This document shows positions 44,363 to 56,365 of a stretch of DNA of 64,000 nt, one piece after another. The notes below the pieces were generated by a model. That model had not been told where the DNA came from and did no database searches. It saw nothing but the letters and a program-made list of their open reading frames with translations. The DNA comes from Chalara sp. BL73 (lineage: Eukaryota; Ascomycota; Leotiomycetes; Helotiales): assembly GCA_918026815.1 (NCBI GenBank), contig CAKJVC010000012.1:372001-436000 (forward strand), given 5' to 3'. The position numbers were made by a program, and so were the translations under genes. The first letter of the stretch is position 1, and each line of letters starts with the position of its first letter.

Positions 44363-45754
44363 TCACCCCCCTTTGATGTTATGGGAAATAATGCATAAAG
44401 TTAACACAGAGGTCATAAACCTTGGCCTTTTCGTCATAAATGTCAATCCTTTTGGTGCCTCTGTCTTGGGCGTCTTTCTCTGTGGTACATCAGGCGGATT
44501 CTCAATCTGAAGCTTTTTCCACGCTCGAAACGTAGTAACGTGGTCATGAATCGCTTTGCCAGCAGAATCAACAATCGGCTGCCTAATATCACGCGCCTCT
44601 GGCTGGTTTGCAGCCATATTTTGAAGCTCACTGTCCAGGCTGCGATCAGCAAAGCGCAAGAACAGAAAGACCCACGTCCTCGGCCAGTATCTGGTCTTCC
44701 GCAAAATTACTTGACGAGCCGTCCATTGTGTCGTGGAGGGAACGGTGATCCCAAATGACCGCCACAGAGCTAGGGCATTGGCATAGTTATGCTGGATTTG
44801 GTTCATCTCATGCATTTGCATCTCGTGCTTGAGCAGCCGCATAAAGATCTCCTGCGCGGACAGGGAGTAATCCACAGGTAGTGCGTCTTGACAACAATTT
44901 CGCATCATGCTACGGATGCCGAAAATCCTGTCGCGACTATCTTGACATTCTGCATCGGTGTATTCGAGCAGCCAGTGCATGCCTGTTTCGCGGTATACCT
45001 TTAAATTACAACAGATGACGGTGCCTGCAACATATCGCATGGGACTGCACCACCAACTAATCTTCTGCAGGATTTCACATACGCTAATGAGAGTATCCCA
45101 AGATAGAACCAGCGAGCCTATATGTAGACTTTTCTCTGATGAGAGAAGGATTTCCTGGATGATCCAGACGCGATGCCAGTATGATCTTCCTAGCAATGCA
45201 GCAACGCCATTCAGGCTTCGTTCCTCCATTACCCACTCCGGTATCACAAGTTTCCCCGCACGTGCTTGATGAAGCTCTCCAAGCTTACCCAAATAAGTAA
45301 AAGTCTCACGATCGGAAGAAAAATCAGCGCCCAAATCCTCATGCTCTCGACCAGGCCAGATTAAAGTCTTCCACGCCTTTCGATATATCTGTTCCATCAG
45401 CCCAACTTGGTAGTTCCTCTCCTGGACATCATCCTGATTGATGCATAGCGCATCGATCCAGAGAGCTCGTGGTTTGGAGGTACGGAGGTGGAAGAGCGCC
45501 CACCAGAGGTTCTCCTGGATTTCTTGAGGGACACCGTTGAGGAGGACAGGAAATGAACTCTTGGGAGGGTTTGCAGGGCCCCACTCGTAAGATAAAGCTT
45601 CATAGGATGGTGATGAGGCAAGGTCTGCGGTGAAAATGGCGCATTCTATGGCGTATTGATTTGGTGTGAGAGGGTATAGACGGGGATGGAGACGTATGAG
45701 TCGGATCGAGGAGGTGCTGCTGTCGAGAGGTTTATAGTGAGTCGGAGAGGTCAT
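44363..45754 (-). CDS. HET domain protein (heterokaryon incompatibility)
   Basis: A single-exon protein of about 463 residues with an N-terminal HET domain, found in fungal allorecognition genes that trigger cell death on hyphal fusion. The three conserved blocks are visible: YEALSYEWG, then LWIDALCINQDDVQERNYQ leading to QIYRKAWKTLIWPG, then GRSYWHRVWIIQEI. The following region (DSRDRIFGIRSM) is also typical. The C-terminal 150 residues carry no known domain and become basic. The ATG at 45754 (MTSPTHYKPL) is chosen; an in-frame ATG nine codons upstream (45781) is possible. Whether it functions in incompatibility is unknown; most HET genes are untested. Confidence 0.9.
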   Translation of the reverse strand: MTSPTHYKPLDSSTSSIRLIRLHPRLYPLTPNQYAIECAIFTADLASSPSYEALSYEWGPANPPKSSFPVLLNGVPQEIQENLWWALFHLRTSKPRALWIDALCINQDDVQERNYQVGLMEQIYRKAWKTLIWPGREHEDLGADFSSDRETFTYLGKLGELHQARAGKLVIPEWVMEERSLNGVAALLGRSYWHRVWIIQEILLSSEKSLHIGSLVLSWDTLISVCEILQKISWWCSPMRYVAGTVICCNLKVYRETGMHWLLEYTDAECQDSRDRIFGIRSMMRNCCQDALPVDYSLSAQEIFMRLLKHEMQMHEMNQIQHNYANALALWRSFGITVPSTTQWTARQVILRKTRYWPRTWVFLFLRFADRSLDSELQNMAANQPEARDIRQPIVDSAGKAIHDHVTTFRAWKKLQIENPPDVPQRKTPKTEAPKGLTFMTKRPRFMTSVLTLCIISHNIKGG

Positions 45755-46241
45755 TTTGGGCCGTGAAATCAGACCAGTCATAAGTAGTCTCAATAGCAAG
45801 CTGATCTGGCGCTCTTTAGGTTCTCACGCTGGGCGTATGGCTTGAAACCTCATGTTAGTACAGCAGGTGCATAGCTCCCGGCTACGAATATGACTGTTGC
45901 TCAGAGCTCATTGTGTGAATAGAGAACATCCTGAATATTTCGTGATACGAGCGTTAAGCAGCTACATCTGAAATTCTGAGATGTGACTGAGCACCAGATA
46001 ATTTTCGTGTTAAGCTGACATCGGCTGCAGTTGCCTCTTTCGAAGAAGACTCGAACTATAAATAGACACCTCCACATCTTTACAGTCACGATCGAAAACT
46101 TCACTCACTCCAGAGCACAATATATGTGTGACGTGTGTCTTTTTGGCTCTACTTTATTATTATATTCCATTTGCCAAGCATTTGTTGGACTTATCTAACA
46201 TCTTGGTCAAAGACACCCCAGCCGGGCCGACTCCCAGCATC
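45755..46241. promoter_or_regulatory. HET gene promoter region
   Basis: About 0.49 kb between the HET gene start and the end of the secreted-protein gene. Nothing was recognised. Confidence 0.35.
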
Positions 46242-47615
46242 TCACATGCCCTCGAAGCCATTGTAACCTTTCAACTGCTCACAAGGCATGTAATTGTTCT
46301 CTAAGAACGCAACATCAACTTGAATGCCAAACACATTCTTGAACTTTTGGGATGTTGGAAGCAGAGGAGCCTTGATTTCGACCGAACCGCAGACGGGAAC
46401 TGGGGCGTAAGCGCCGGTGGAGAGGGTGGTGTTGAAGAAATTTATTTGTTGGTAGCATGTTGAACCGTTACCAACGATAGGCTGGTTGGTGACGTTTTTA
46501 AAGCTTTATTTTTTGTTAGTCATGTAGAGGCCAAGAGAAAAGATAATGAGTGAAAGATGGAGACTCACAAAGCTAGTGGGTATGGTGAGTACGAATACTG
46601 TGCATGCTGATTATTCAACTTAACGTCCAACCAAGGCTCCTTATCCACGCTCGCCACAAGTGAGATGCCGACAGGACGGGAGGTGGAAGTGGCGGGAACG
46701 GATTCGTAAGCCTCGAGGAAAGGCTGGAAGGTTGCGGTGATGGGAGTTTGACCGTAGCCCAAAATGCCGTTTTGGATGAGCTCATTCCCATTGATAAGGG
46801 TCTTGTTTATCCAGGTAAAGCTAGAATAGCCATCGCCAAGAACATCGACGAAGGGAAACATGAGCTTGGTAAGTTGGAAATCTGGAAGGCGGATGCCGAT
46901 ACCAGCAACCTGAATGTCATGGTCCAGGCAAGTACGAAGGACTAACTGTAAATGAGGTCAGCGCGTGTTATGCGAAAGGCCGAGGCGGGTTAACTTACGG
47001 GGTACGCATTCTTAGGGAAGAAAGGAAGAGCTGCATTGATGGCCTTGGTCAAGATCGCGCTAAAGGATGTAGGTTAGCACTTACCATAGTATCTTTATAA
47101 CGGGGCATAACCTACAATTTGGCAGGAATGATACTGCGAGCGAGTGCAAGGGGAATAGGAATTACGGTGAGGGTGCCATTGAGGGTACCGGTGACCGAGT
47201 AAGGGTAGAGCGATGCAATTGGATTGGGTGCTGACTCAACGCTGGTATTCTTGATATCGCGAGCCCAGAATCGTGGACTTGCGGACAAGGCTGGATCGTG
47301 TTGAGCTCGCTTGTTTCGAGCAAAGAGTTGAATAGCAGGGACGACAGGAGTTGGTGACTTGACCTGAACATCACGAGTGAATAAGGGAGAACGGGGAGCG
47401 CCTTGCTGAAATTGCTTGCCGCGAGCCCAGAAATTTGCAACAGTACCAGCAGGAATCTTCTCTGCCTCACGAGCAAGGAATTTGGCACCGCTACTTCCAC
47501 CACTGAGACCAGAACCTTGGACACCGTTGTTCTCACGAGTGATGGGCTGGGGTCCTGGAAGGGCAGCGACGGCGCCGAGAACGGTGAGGAAGACGGTAGG
47601 TGTGAAGAGACGCAT
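46242..47615 (-). CDS. Secreted protein with F-x-A-R repeats
   Basis: A 399-residue protein from exons 47615-47116, 47059-46999, 46945-46569 and 46503-46242; the joined length is exactly 400 codons. A clear signal peptide (MRLFTPTVFLTVLGAVAALP) is followed by a basic, disordered region. There the short motif [FL]-[FWL]-[AT]-R recurs: FLAR at 46-49, FWAR at 62-65, LFTR at 78-81, LFAR at 97-100 and FWAR at 116-119, spaced 16, 16, 19 and 19 residues. From about residue 125 a folded domain begins (YPYSVTGTLNGTLTVIPIPLALARSIIP, then FPFVDVLGDGYSS, GYGQTPITATF, STSRPVGISLVASVDKEPW) with several N-glycosylation sites and a few cysteines near the end. The domain is not recognised. The repeats could be protease-processing or binding sites. 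Confidence 0.8.
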
Positions 47616-49343
47616 GATGAAGGTCTTTAAAAGTGTCTTGATTATTTATTGATTTAGTGATTGTATGTATTAACGGGCAAGTTAAACGGTTGAAGTAGGT
47701 AACGAATGTGTTGTGTGAAGGTGACGGGTGTGGTTTGTTGTAAAGGTAGGAAGAGGTTAGGAGGTGCTTTGCAGCAGGAAGGGAGGAGAGACAGCCTTGT
47801 CCGGTATATTTTCCTTAGTCCATATATGGAAAAGCGGATCTTGAGGAGGTGAATTGACAATGTCGGAAGTCTAGCGACAATGACAACCTGAATCTGAGAT
47901 ATCTTCGATCCTTTGTTCGAACTTGGGATATCTACTCTTTTTCGGTATGAAAATTTAAGGGTTCTGGGTGCATTATATAGAGAATATATTCCCTCAATCT
48001 GCACGTCACGTATCCGTAGCTTTTGTTTACCACACAAAACCACAATTGGACTAAAACCAACCCGAAATGAGCCTAAGCATGCATATACGTGCAGCAAAAA
48101 ACAGCCAATCAACAACCATTGCTAGTCGACCCTTGCAGCTCAAATATAACGCTCGTTGGTTGTACCACTGTTGCCAGGAAATCGGCAAGCTGTCCAGGGG
48201 TGGTAACTAGTCGCTCGGCTCGGGGGATAAATATCCGGAGCGGGATACCCGATTCTCAGCCATTTCAACCACACATCCCGCCTTCACCTTCACAACAAGA
48301 CTTAACCAGGTCATCCTTCCATACATGAAGAACGCCTTCCACAGCGAACCATCACAGCGAACCATCAGTCACGAATTCCCCTATCCTCCACCCACAAAAA
48401 AACAAAAACCAACAAAAGATCGATCTCAATCCTTTTTCCCCAGGTAAGCTACCCGCCACACATCCATAGCGCAAGGCACAGCAGTACCACCGAACAAATC
48501 AAAACAGCCTATTAGATACCACGCCCTCTCTGTCCGAAAAAACAACCCCCCTCCAGCCAACCAATCAGCAGCCAGCCTCCCAAGTCATCCCAATTTCCCC
48601 CGAAATAAGAAAAACAAGCGAGCGAGAGCGAGTTCGTTCTTCGCACCACTCAGAATCCGCTAACGTGCTTCCCCTGCTTTTTTTTTTTAACCACAGAACC
48701 AAAAAAAAAGCGAAAGCCTGCTGCAACCGCTCCGTCGTCCGTCTTCAGGGAAAAGAAAGATATTCCTTCTTCTTCTTTAAACCAAAAAACCTTTGTTGTG
48801 CGAGATATTTTGTTATGGGCAGAAATATAATTCTTTTAAATATCTCCAAAGATTTCTAATGGTTTGAGATGTGGCGTTAGGATGTGAGATTGTGGGAGGA
48901 GTGGCTGAGGATTTTGGAATCGGAGCGCTGTGTTGGGATTTGGATATCGGGTTGGATTCTGCTGGTGCGAGTACGTCTGGATTCTTATCAGATCTCTGAA
49001 TAAGATTGGAAGTCGTCACATCATGATTTCGATATCTGAATACTTCAGGAGTAAACAAATTCCTGGCGTCCATCTTTTTCAGAGAAGCTGAGTTTCGCGT
49101 TATACCATGATTGAGACTCAATAATACCAAGATAAAATCATGCCATTCATCTATAAAGTATCGGCTCCTCCCTTCATCACCACCTGTAAGAAAGGACAAC
49201 GCCTATAAGTATATACCAGGTTTTACAATAAACTCGTTGCTGCACAAAAGCAAGCATAATACACGCCGAGCAGAACGAACACACGCCCCCATTCTCCAAT
49301 AGTAACAAACCCATCATCTATAACCATTTTCCTCTCTTGTGCT
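47616..49343. promoter_or_regulatory. Promoter of the secreted-protein gene and ACC 3' flank
   Basis: About 1.7 kb. It contains A- and C-rich low-complexity DNA around 48400-48780 and a 13-bp tandem duplication (CACAGCGAACCAT, twice) at 48338-48363. Frames at 47654-48115 and 48813-49199 are not convincing genes. Confidence 0.4.
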
Positions 49344-52300
49344 CTACTGCTTGTTCAAGAATGCCAACGCCTTCTGTCGCTCCTCCGCTGGCAACATGCT
49401 CAGATACTGCTGCACGCCCTTCAAAGCATGGTCCTTGTTGGCGCTTAATAGGCCGTTGATCTCAAAGGCGGCGCCTTCGGCCTTAAGTGCCTCGATCTTG
49501 TCGCGCACCTGCGAGCCGTGTTCTTCGTACCACATCGCGACCTCACGATCCGCTGTAGCGAACTTGGGTATACCGGTCCAAGCAGCAAGGGTCTGGAGAT
49601 TACGAGCACGGCTGGCAAGGGGATTCTTATTATAGATCGCTAGACGTCTCAAGAGGTATTCCTCGTTGACACGGCGACGCACACGCCAGTAGAAGAAGCG
49701 TCTCGCCTCGCGCCATTGGAGTTCTCCACGGATAACATCCTTTGCTTTCATGCGTCCGGCTCTGTCGTGGAGGTCGGCGAACTGTAATGAAATCTGCAAA
49801 TAGACAGGCAGGAGAAGTTGTTCACGAGCAAGGACCTTCTGTTTGACTTGATCCATCTGCTCCTTGCTTAGGCTTTGATCACCCAATTGCTTGCGTAATG
49901 AACTATACTCAGGATCCAACCGTGCCATTGTGTCGAGTTGCTTCTCGCGACGATACTTTATGTTGACGATACCCTCTGGCTCTAAAACGCCTCCACGGGC
50001 CTCTTGATCGGCGTACATCTCCATGAACTCGGGATTAATGGTAGGATCAACGACAACCCATGAGCCACCACGAAGCTCTCCGAATGGTGGAATGTAGACA
50101 AAGATAGGCTGCTCGTATTTGACAAGAGCATCAACAATGTACGATCCATACTTCAAGACCTCGTTATACATATCCTTCTGTCCTCCAGAGAAGCCTCTCC
50201 AGTTGGCCAAAATCATCAATGGCAGTTGCTCACCATTGTTGAAATCTTTGATCGCCTGAGCAGTTTTGAAAGCGGAGTTAGGATACCAAACACCACCAGC
50301 CTCATTTGTAATCTGCTCAGTTGAATCTGGGTTGGCGGGATCAGCTGGAGTGATGTTCTCGACAGAGCGAGTCTCAACGGCAATAACACCCATTGGGATA
50401 CCGCCAAGACGAGCGCGACCAACAACAACAGTCTTCGCCCAACCGCCAAGAGTCTCAACAAAAGAGTCCTTATCGAAAAGACCAGGCTGATAGCCTTCCT
50501 CATCCTGCTTACCACCAATGAGGAATCTGACATCGTAGGCTTGCTTCGCAGGTGGAGTGTAGATAATGTCACGGTCCCAGGTGTCGACAGCAGGACCAAT
50601 TGGAATAGGGTTGTTTCGCTTATTTGGGACGAAAGACATCCATTCGACGATTCTAGAAACACCCTCAAAGTCATCGTTGGCGGTCATGTGAGAGACACCG
50701 TTCTTGTACATAATTTGAGTACCACCAAGTTGCAAGTTGGAGGTGTAGACGTCGCGTCCGAGAAGCTTGTTGATGGCAGGTGCACCAGTGAGAATAATTG
50801 GCTGGCCCTCGATTTGAATGGCGCGCTGACCAAGACGGACCAAATATGCACCAATACCTATTACTATTAGCATAATGAAAACTTGAGTGGAATAAAGAAA
50901 AATAACGTACCGACTGATCGGCAGGTCACTAATGTGATAGTGAAGATGTCTTCATACGCTCTGCTAGTTGCGCCAGCGATGAGACCAGACCCTTTCAGAC
51001 ACTCAACACCAAGGCCATCCTCTGCACCAATGATGGAGACAATCTTATGTCTAGTCTCGCCATCCTCAGAAATCTCCTCAGTAATAACATCTCTGGACTT
51101 GCCATCCTCGAACTTCTTCTTTGACTCGGGCAGCAGGTAGAGATATTTGAACCCAGCCTCGGGGCGTTCAGGATCATTCCACGCGACATTGAAATGTGGA
51201 ATAAGCTCCTCAGCCATGCCAATACGAGCACCCGAGTTTGCGGAAAGGTAGATACGTGGGATACCGAGCAATCTCGCATATTCAGTACACTTGTGGAAGA
51301 ATTGATCTTCCTTTGGCCCGAAGCTGCCAATCTTGTAGGTGATGTCGTTTGCAATGATGACAAACTTCCTGCCTTGAGGATACTCAGGCGTCTTTGCAGT
51401 TACAATCCATCCCACCATACCATGGTTGTTGGTACCTGGGTCACGATTGACTTCTGTAAGGTTATCTTGCTCATCCAACACAAGCTCAGAATACTCAATA
51501 CATTGTCCAGCTGGAGGTTGCTTGTCAGCTAAAGGCGCATATTTCTTGACCGCCTTGATCCAGCTGTTTTGGATTGCTTGTCTAAAGAGCTCAGGAAAGT
51601 CGTAAACATATTGTGTGCCCATTAGGTGAGCCTTGTATCTCTTTGGCTGAAGCCATTCTTTGGTAGGATATGGCGTAGTTACTGGTCTCAAGTGCATTGA
51701 GCCAACCTTAGGGCGATCTTTGTCGTCACCGATGCTGAAGAAGACCCAATCACTACCCTTCGAGGACTTGCGCTCAGCGTACAACTCTACTTGGACAACG
51801 TATCCCGATGTGTTCTGGATCATAACACGAAGAGGATATGGCTGGTTTGTGGCGGGATCAGTGCAAATGATACGGATCTCGGCACCAGTGACGCGAAGAC
51901 GCCAAAGCCGACGTCCGAATCTTTCCAAGAATGGACCAAGAGCATCACTAACCTGATGTGGCTCGAGAGGGAAGACAGGCGAGAAGTTGATAAAGATGTG
52001 GTTGAGATCAGAGTTATTGTTGCCAATGATTTCCAAAGCATCCAGAATGTCGTTCATAAGTCTATCACTCTCAGAAATGAGATACTCAGCAGTCGGGAGC
52101 TCATTCTCTCGAAGCCTGCCAGGGCGGACAACAGCACGTGTGAAGTATCTCTTGTCGCCAGAGGTATCTCTGCCTATAGCTTCGTAGATATGAATATTTC
52201 TATTTTCAGTGAAAACAGGCTTGATATTAAACTTAGACAGTCGCCCTAGTTCAAGTTGGAAAGCAAGAGCTGGTTCGCTGTGGCGAATACTTTCATCCTC

Positions 52301-55300
52301 CTCATACTGAGGGCCACGGAAAGTATAGTATCCAGGATAAGATCCGTCTTTATGGCCACAGATGAATGTTAGGCGACGGATGCGGCGAGCCACAAGCTCT
52401 TCCTTGTAGTCATTGATAATCAGCTTGATTCTAGCCAGCGTTTCGTTGTCGTCTAGACTCTCAGAGTCTCGAACAGCAATGTTGCAAACTGCAGTCAGCT
52501 CGTCGTCACTCTGCAATTGAGGTGCAGTGGCCCTCCTCTTTCCTTCAAGATCTGGCATGAGCCCGTTTGGGAAGCTCTTCTTTCTGCCACCAGCAACTGG
52601 GAAGACATCAAGTGCTCGGGACAAATATTCTTCAGCTTCGTCGAGATACTGAACTGGTACGATGACACCTTTTCTGGTTGGTTCACGGTCTGTATTACTT
52701 CCCAAGTATGACAAATCACTGATTGAGCTGACACGCTTGAAAGGATTGCCGCTTTCAGCAGATGGCGTTGCTGGGGTGGATGGAGCAGATGGTTGGAAAG
52801 GCATGCCGAATTCTGCAAAACCGACCTTGCGGAGGACGAAGTCCCAGGAAACGATGAAAGGAGGCTCCGTTGTCTCATTGTGATACTCGATCCGCTTCAG
52901 AGAGTATGCACGATAGGCTCTTCGAATGTAAACCTCTAATGCAGCAAGAGATACCCAAGGATCTTGATGACCAAAGAAAATAGGCAAGACGTCAAAAACT
53001 GTATACTTGGAGTCAACAACTTCCTTAAGAACCTCAAGATCAGGCTCCCGGTGCTCCCAGCCAGTCTCTCCATATCTTGATTCTACAACCGACGATCGGA
53101 GAATGTGTTCCATTTGAGCAGCGCGCTCCTCCAGTGAAGGCAGGGCACACTGAATGAGGACCTCTCGAGCCTTAAGAGACACTTTAGCGGTCTGCCGCGA
53201 CTCCAAGTCAATAAGTTTTCGCAAAGCTGGTTTAAAATATTTGGCGACATTACCAACATTTGGCTTGTTTGGTTTGTACTCTTCCAAGATGGCAAGGATG
53301 AGGTTGTTCTTGGATCCAACTCGACTATGTGAGAGTACGGTTTGAACGACTTTGAAGGTGTCCTCCTTATTCTCGTCTCTAAGTTGCAAGACAACTGCAT
53401 CTTCTCCCTCTCCACGTCGAATGCCAGAGAAAAGGCCTTCAACCGAGGCATATTTCTTCATCAATCCGGAGAAAATCGCAAACTCGTGAACCTTCTGGCC
53501 TTCGGCATAATTGTCAAGCACCTCAATCAGCGGAGCCAGAGTTCCTTTGAGAAGTTCGACGTCGCTTGGAGCAACATTCTCATCCAAGAACTTCTGTACT
53601 GCTTTAGTGAGAGACTTGGCGGGAAATTCCACCTTCCGCGACTTGGCACGATCTACGATTTGGGTCAAGGTTGCATCAAGCTTTTGAGGCATTCTCGAGT
53701 GGAGGGCGGAGAATTGTGCGTTCCACTCCCCATAAGGAAGGTCTGGGTCGCGAAGAACATCGATCAGCTCTTTTAGCGTTGGATGCATAATGACTTGATT
53801 GTCAAAACCGTCAAGGATATTGGTAAGGATGCCATAGAGAAGGGAAAATCGCTGAGAGGGCTTGGTACCAACAATCTGAGGTGGTCCAAGATCTGGAAGA
53901 TGGCCAAGGAAGGGTTGGGCGGACTTGACCTTGGAAGGGTCATCTAAGGCAAGTATACCGAGAATATCACCTGCTTCTAAAGTTGCTCCCGGTTGCTTGA
54001 TCAATTGTACGATACCATCTTCTTGAGCAAGAAGTGGCATATACATTTTCATGACCTCAACTTCGGCGAAAGCCTGGCCGGCCTTGACGTGCTCCCCATT
54101 CTCGACCGTAAATTTAACGAGCTTGCCAGGGGATGGTGTTTTGAGCTGAGTGGGGTCATTCTCTTGCTCCAGGAGACAGGTTTTGCTATCCACGCTCAAT
54201 CTAGTGGCTCCCACCTCTTCCTTCCAGTAAACGCTGTGACTACGACCATTCAGAAGAACCAGTAGGCCACCGTCAGCCAAAGCTCGAATACCAACTGCAC
54301 ATTTCGAGCCGTTGATAAATAGATGGTAACTGTCTAAACTTGATCGAGTAGCTGTGAACTTATATCGATGGCCATCGTAGATAAAATCGATCGGGAAAAC
54401 AGTCTTCAAGATGTCCTTCGCAGGTACTTGACCCTTGTCTAGACTTGTTCTATACTCCGAGATGCATTCCTCGCTTGCAATATGTGCTTTGCACACGGCG
54501 CCGCACACAACAGCCAGCATGGGATCTGGTCGCTCTACAGTCAATTTCTTGGATATAAGCTCATCAAGCCATCCTGTAGTGATGGTGTTGCCCTCGAATG
54601 CAGGGGTCTCTAGAAGCTTGATCAGGTACTCGACAGTCGTGCGGAAGTCACCACGAATGCTCAGTTCCTTCAGTGCAACGACCATATGTTTTCTGGATGC
54701 AGCACGGTTCTCACCATATGCGAAAATGTGACCAAATTGACTGTCTGAAAAACTGTGGATACTCGACGCATTACTAACAGAGAAGTAACCCCAGACATTG
54801 GAACTACTTCTGAAGTTGAGATCGTGCATCATACCGCTTGAAGGCTTGAAGCCCTCTCCTGGATCCTCTGATGTAATACGGCAAGCAGTTGTGTGACCTT
54901 TGGGTTTTGGTCGGCGCTGTGTCTGGGAGCTGTTCTCCTTGGAGAAGTCGAAGTCGATTTCGCTGGAGGTTTGAGGATCTACTCCATAGAGTAATCTGAT
55001 GTCGCGGATTCTGTGCAATGGCAGACCCATAGCAATTTGCAATTGTGCCGCTGGCAAGTTTACACCACTAACCATCTCGGTCGTGGGATGCTCCACTTGC
55101 AATCTGGGGTTCAACTCCAAAAAGTAGAATTTGTCGTCAGCATGCGAATACAAGTATTCGACAGTACCCGCGGAAACATATCCTACGAGACGACCGAGAC
55201 GCACGGCTGCCTTCTCCATTTCTTGGAAGGTAATGGGTTTCGCAATCGTGACGGGAGCTTCCTCGATAATTTTCTGATGTCGTCGCTGAACGGAACAATC

Positions 55301-56365
55301 CCTGCCAAACAGCGAGATATTGTTTCCGTACTCGTCAGCCAGCAACTGAACCTCCAAATGGCGGGCATTTCCTGCAAGCTTCATGATGAAGATTGGGGAA
55401 CCAGGGATCTCGCTGGCAGCGGCTTTGTAAAGACTCTCAAAACCTTCCTCCGTTTCGGCTTTTCGAATACCCTTTCCACCACCACCTTCTGAGGCCTTGA
55501 TCATGACCGGAAATCCAATGGCTCTCGCCTTTTCTAAACCTTCCTGCCATGATTGTACGCACCCCCGACTATAGACCTCATCATCGACCGTGACTATGCC
55601 GTCCTCGTTGACCTCCACCTGATCCACTCCAGTTCCGGACCAGGGTATACAAGGGACTTTGGCATGCTGTGCAACAATTGTGGATGAGATCTTGTCACCG
55701 AGCGATCGCATCGCAGAGCCCGGGGGGCCAATGAAAACAATCTTTTTTGGTGATGCAGCTAGGGATTCCGGCAGCTTGGGGTTTTCCGAGGCGTGGCCCC
55801 TTCATAATGTCAGCATTCATCCCTTACCAGGGAAAGAAGGAACACCTACCATCCAGCCCAAACAGCATGTACGTCCATCCGCTCAGCAATATCTACGATC
55901 AGTTCTACATTGGCGTAGTTGTTGTTGTTTGTACCGCCAGGAACCTCTACATATTGATCTGCCATTCGGATGTAGTCTGCATTTGCTTGTAGATCCTCCG
56001 GCGTAGCCATGACTGTGAATTGAATCGCCTTTTCATTGCCAAATGTTTCGTAGGCCCATTTTCGTACCGATCTGATCTCCTTGACCGCCGCAATACCATT
56101 GTTGGCAATCAGGATCTGTGAATTGCGTTAGCTGAGCTCTAGGAAGTATATCCCGGGGGCTCTTCACATTTGTGATGACCGTGTGGCCATCATGCTTGGC
56201 CACAAAGTCCTTTACAACGCTTGCAGGAGCATTCTCGAGCTTGTTCCCACCGATAAAGTGATCCGCCAACTTATGCCTCGCTGCGTAGGATAGTTGTTGC
56301 CGGTTGGTAACAGGAACGGTGCCATTCGAGCGGGATTTGACGTTGCCGCCATTAGTGGTTGCCAT
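49344..56365 (-). CDS. ACC1: Acetyl-CoA carboxylase, multidomain
   Basis: The cytosolic biotin enzyme that makes malonyl-CoA for fatty-acid and polyketide synthesis. Four exons (56365-56168, 56115-55850, 55799-50911 and 50857-49344) give 2288 residues, the usual fungal length. In order: the biotin carboxylase domain ([28 protein letters not shown], a glycine-rich ATP loop [35 protein letters not shown]), the biotinyl domain ([12 protein letters not shown]), a long central regulatory region, and the carboxyltransferase halves ([60 protein letters not shown]). Introns are 52, 50 and 53 bp. The upstream ATG ([11 protein letters not shown]) is used. A phosphorylation-site-rich Ser/Pro segment lies in the central region. 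It is a single essential housekeeping gene in most fungi. Confidence 0.97.

Noticed and set aside
47654..48115. 153-codon frame upstream of the secreted-protein gene
   Set aside because: It lies in the promoter of that gene and looks like chance; no domain, no splice signals with neighbours.
48813..49199. 128-codon minus-strand frame next to the ACC 3' end
   Set aside because: No recognisable content and probably within the ACC 3' flank; no splice partner seen.
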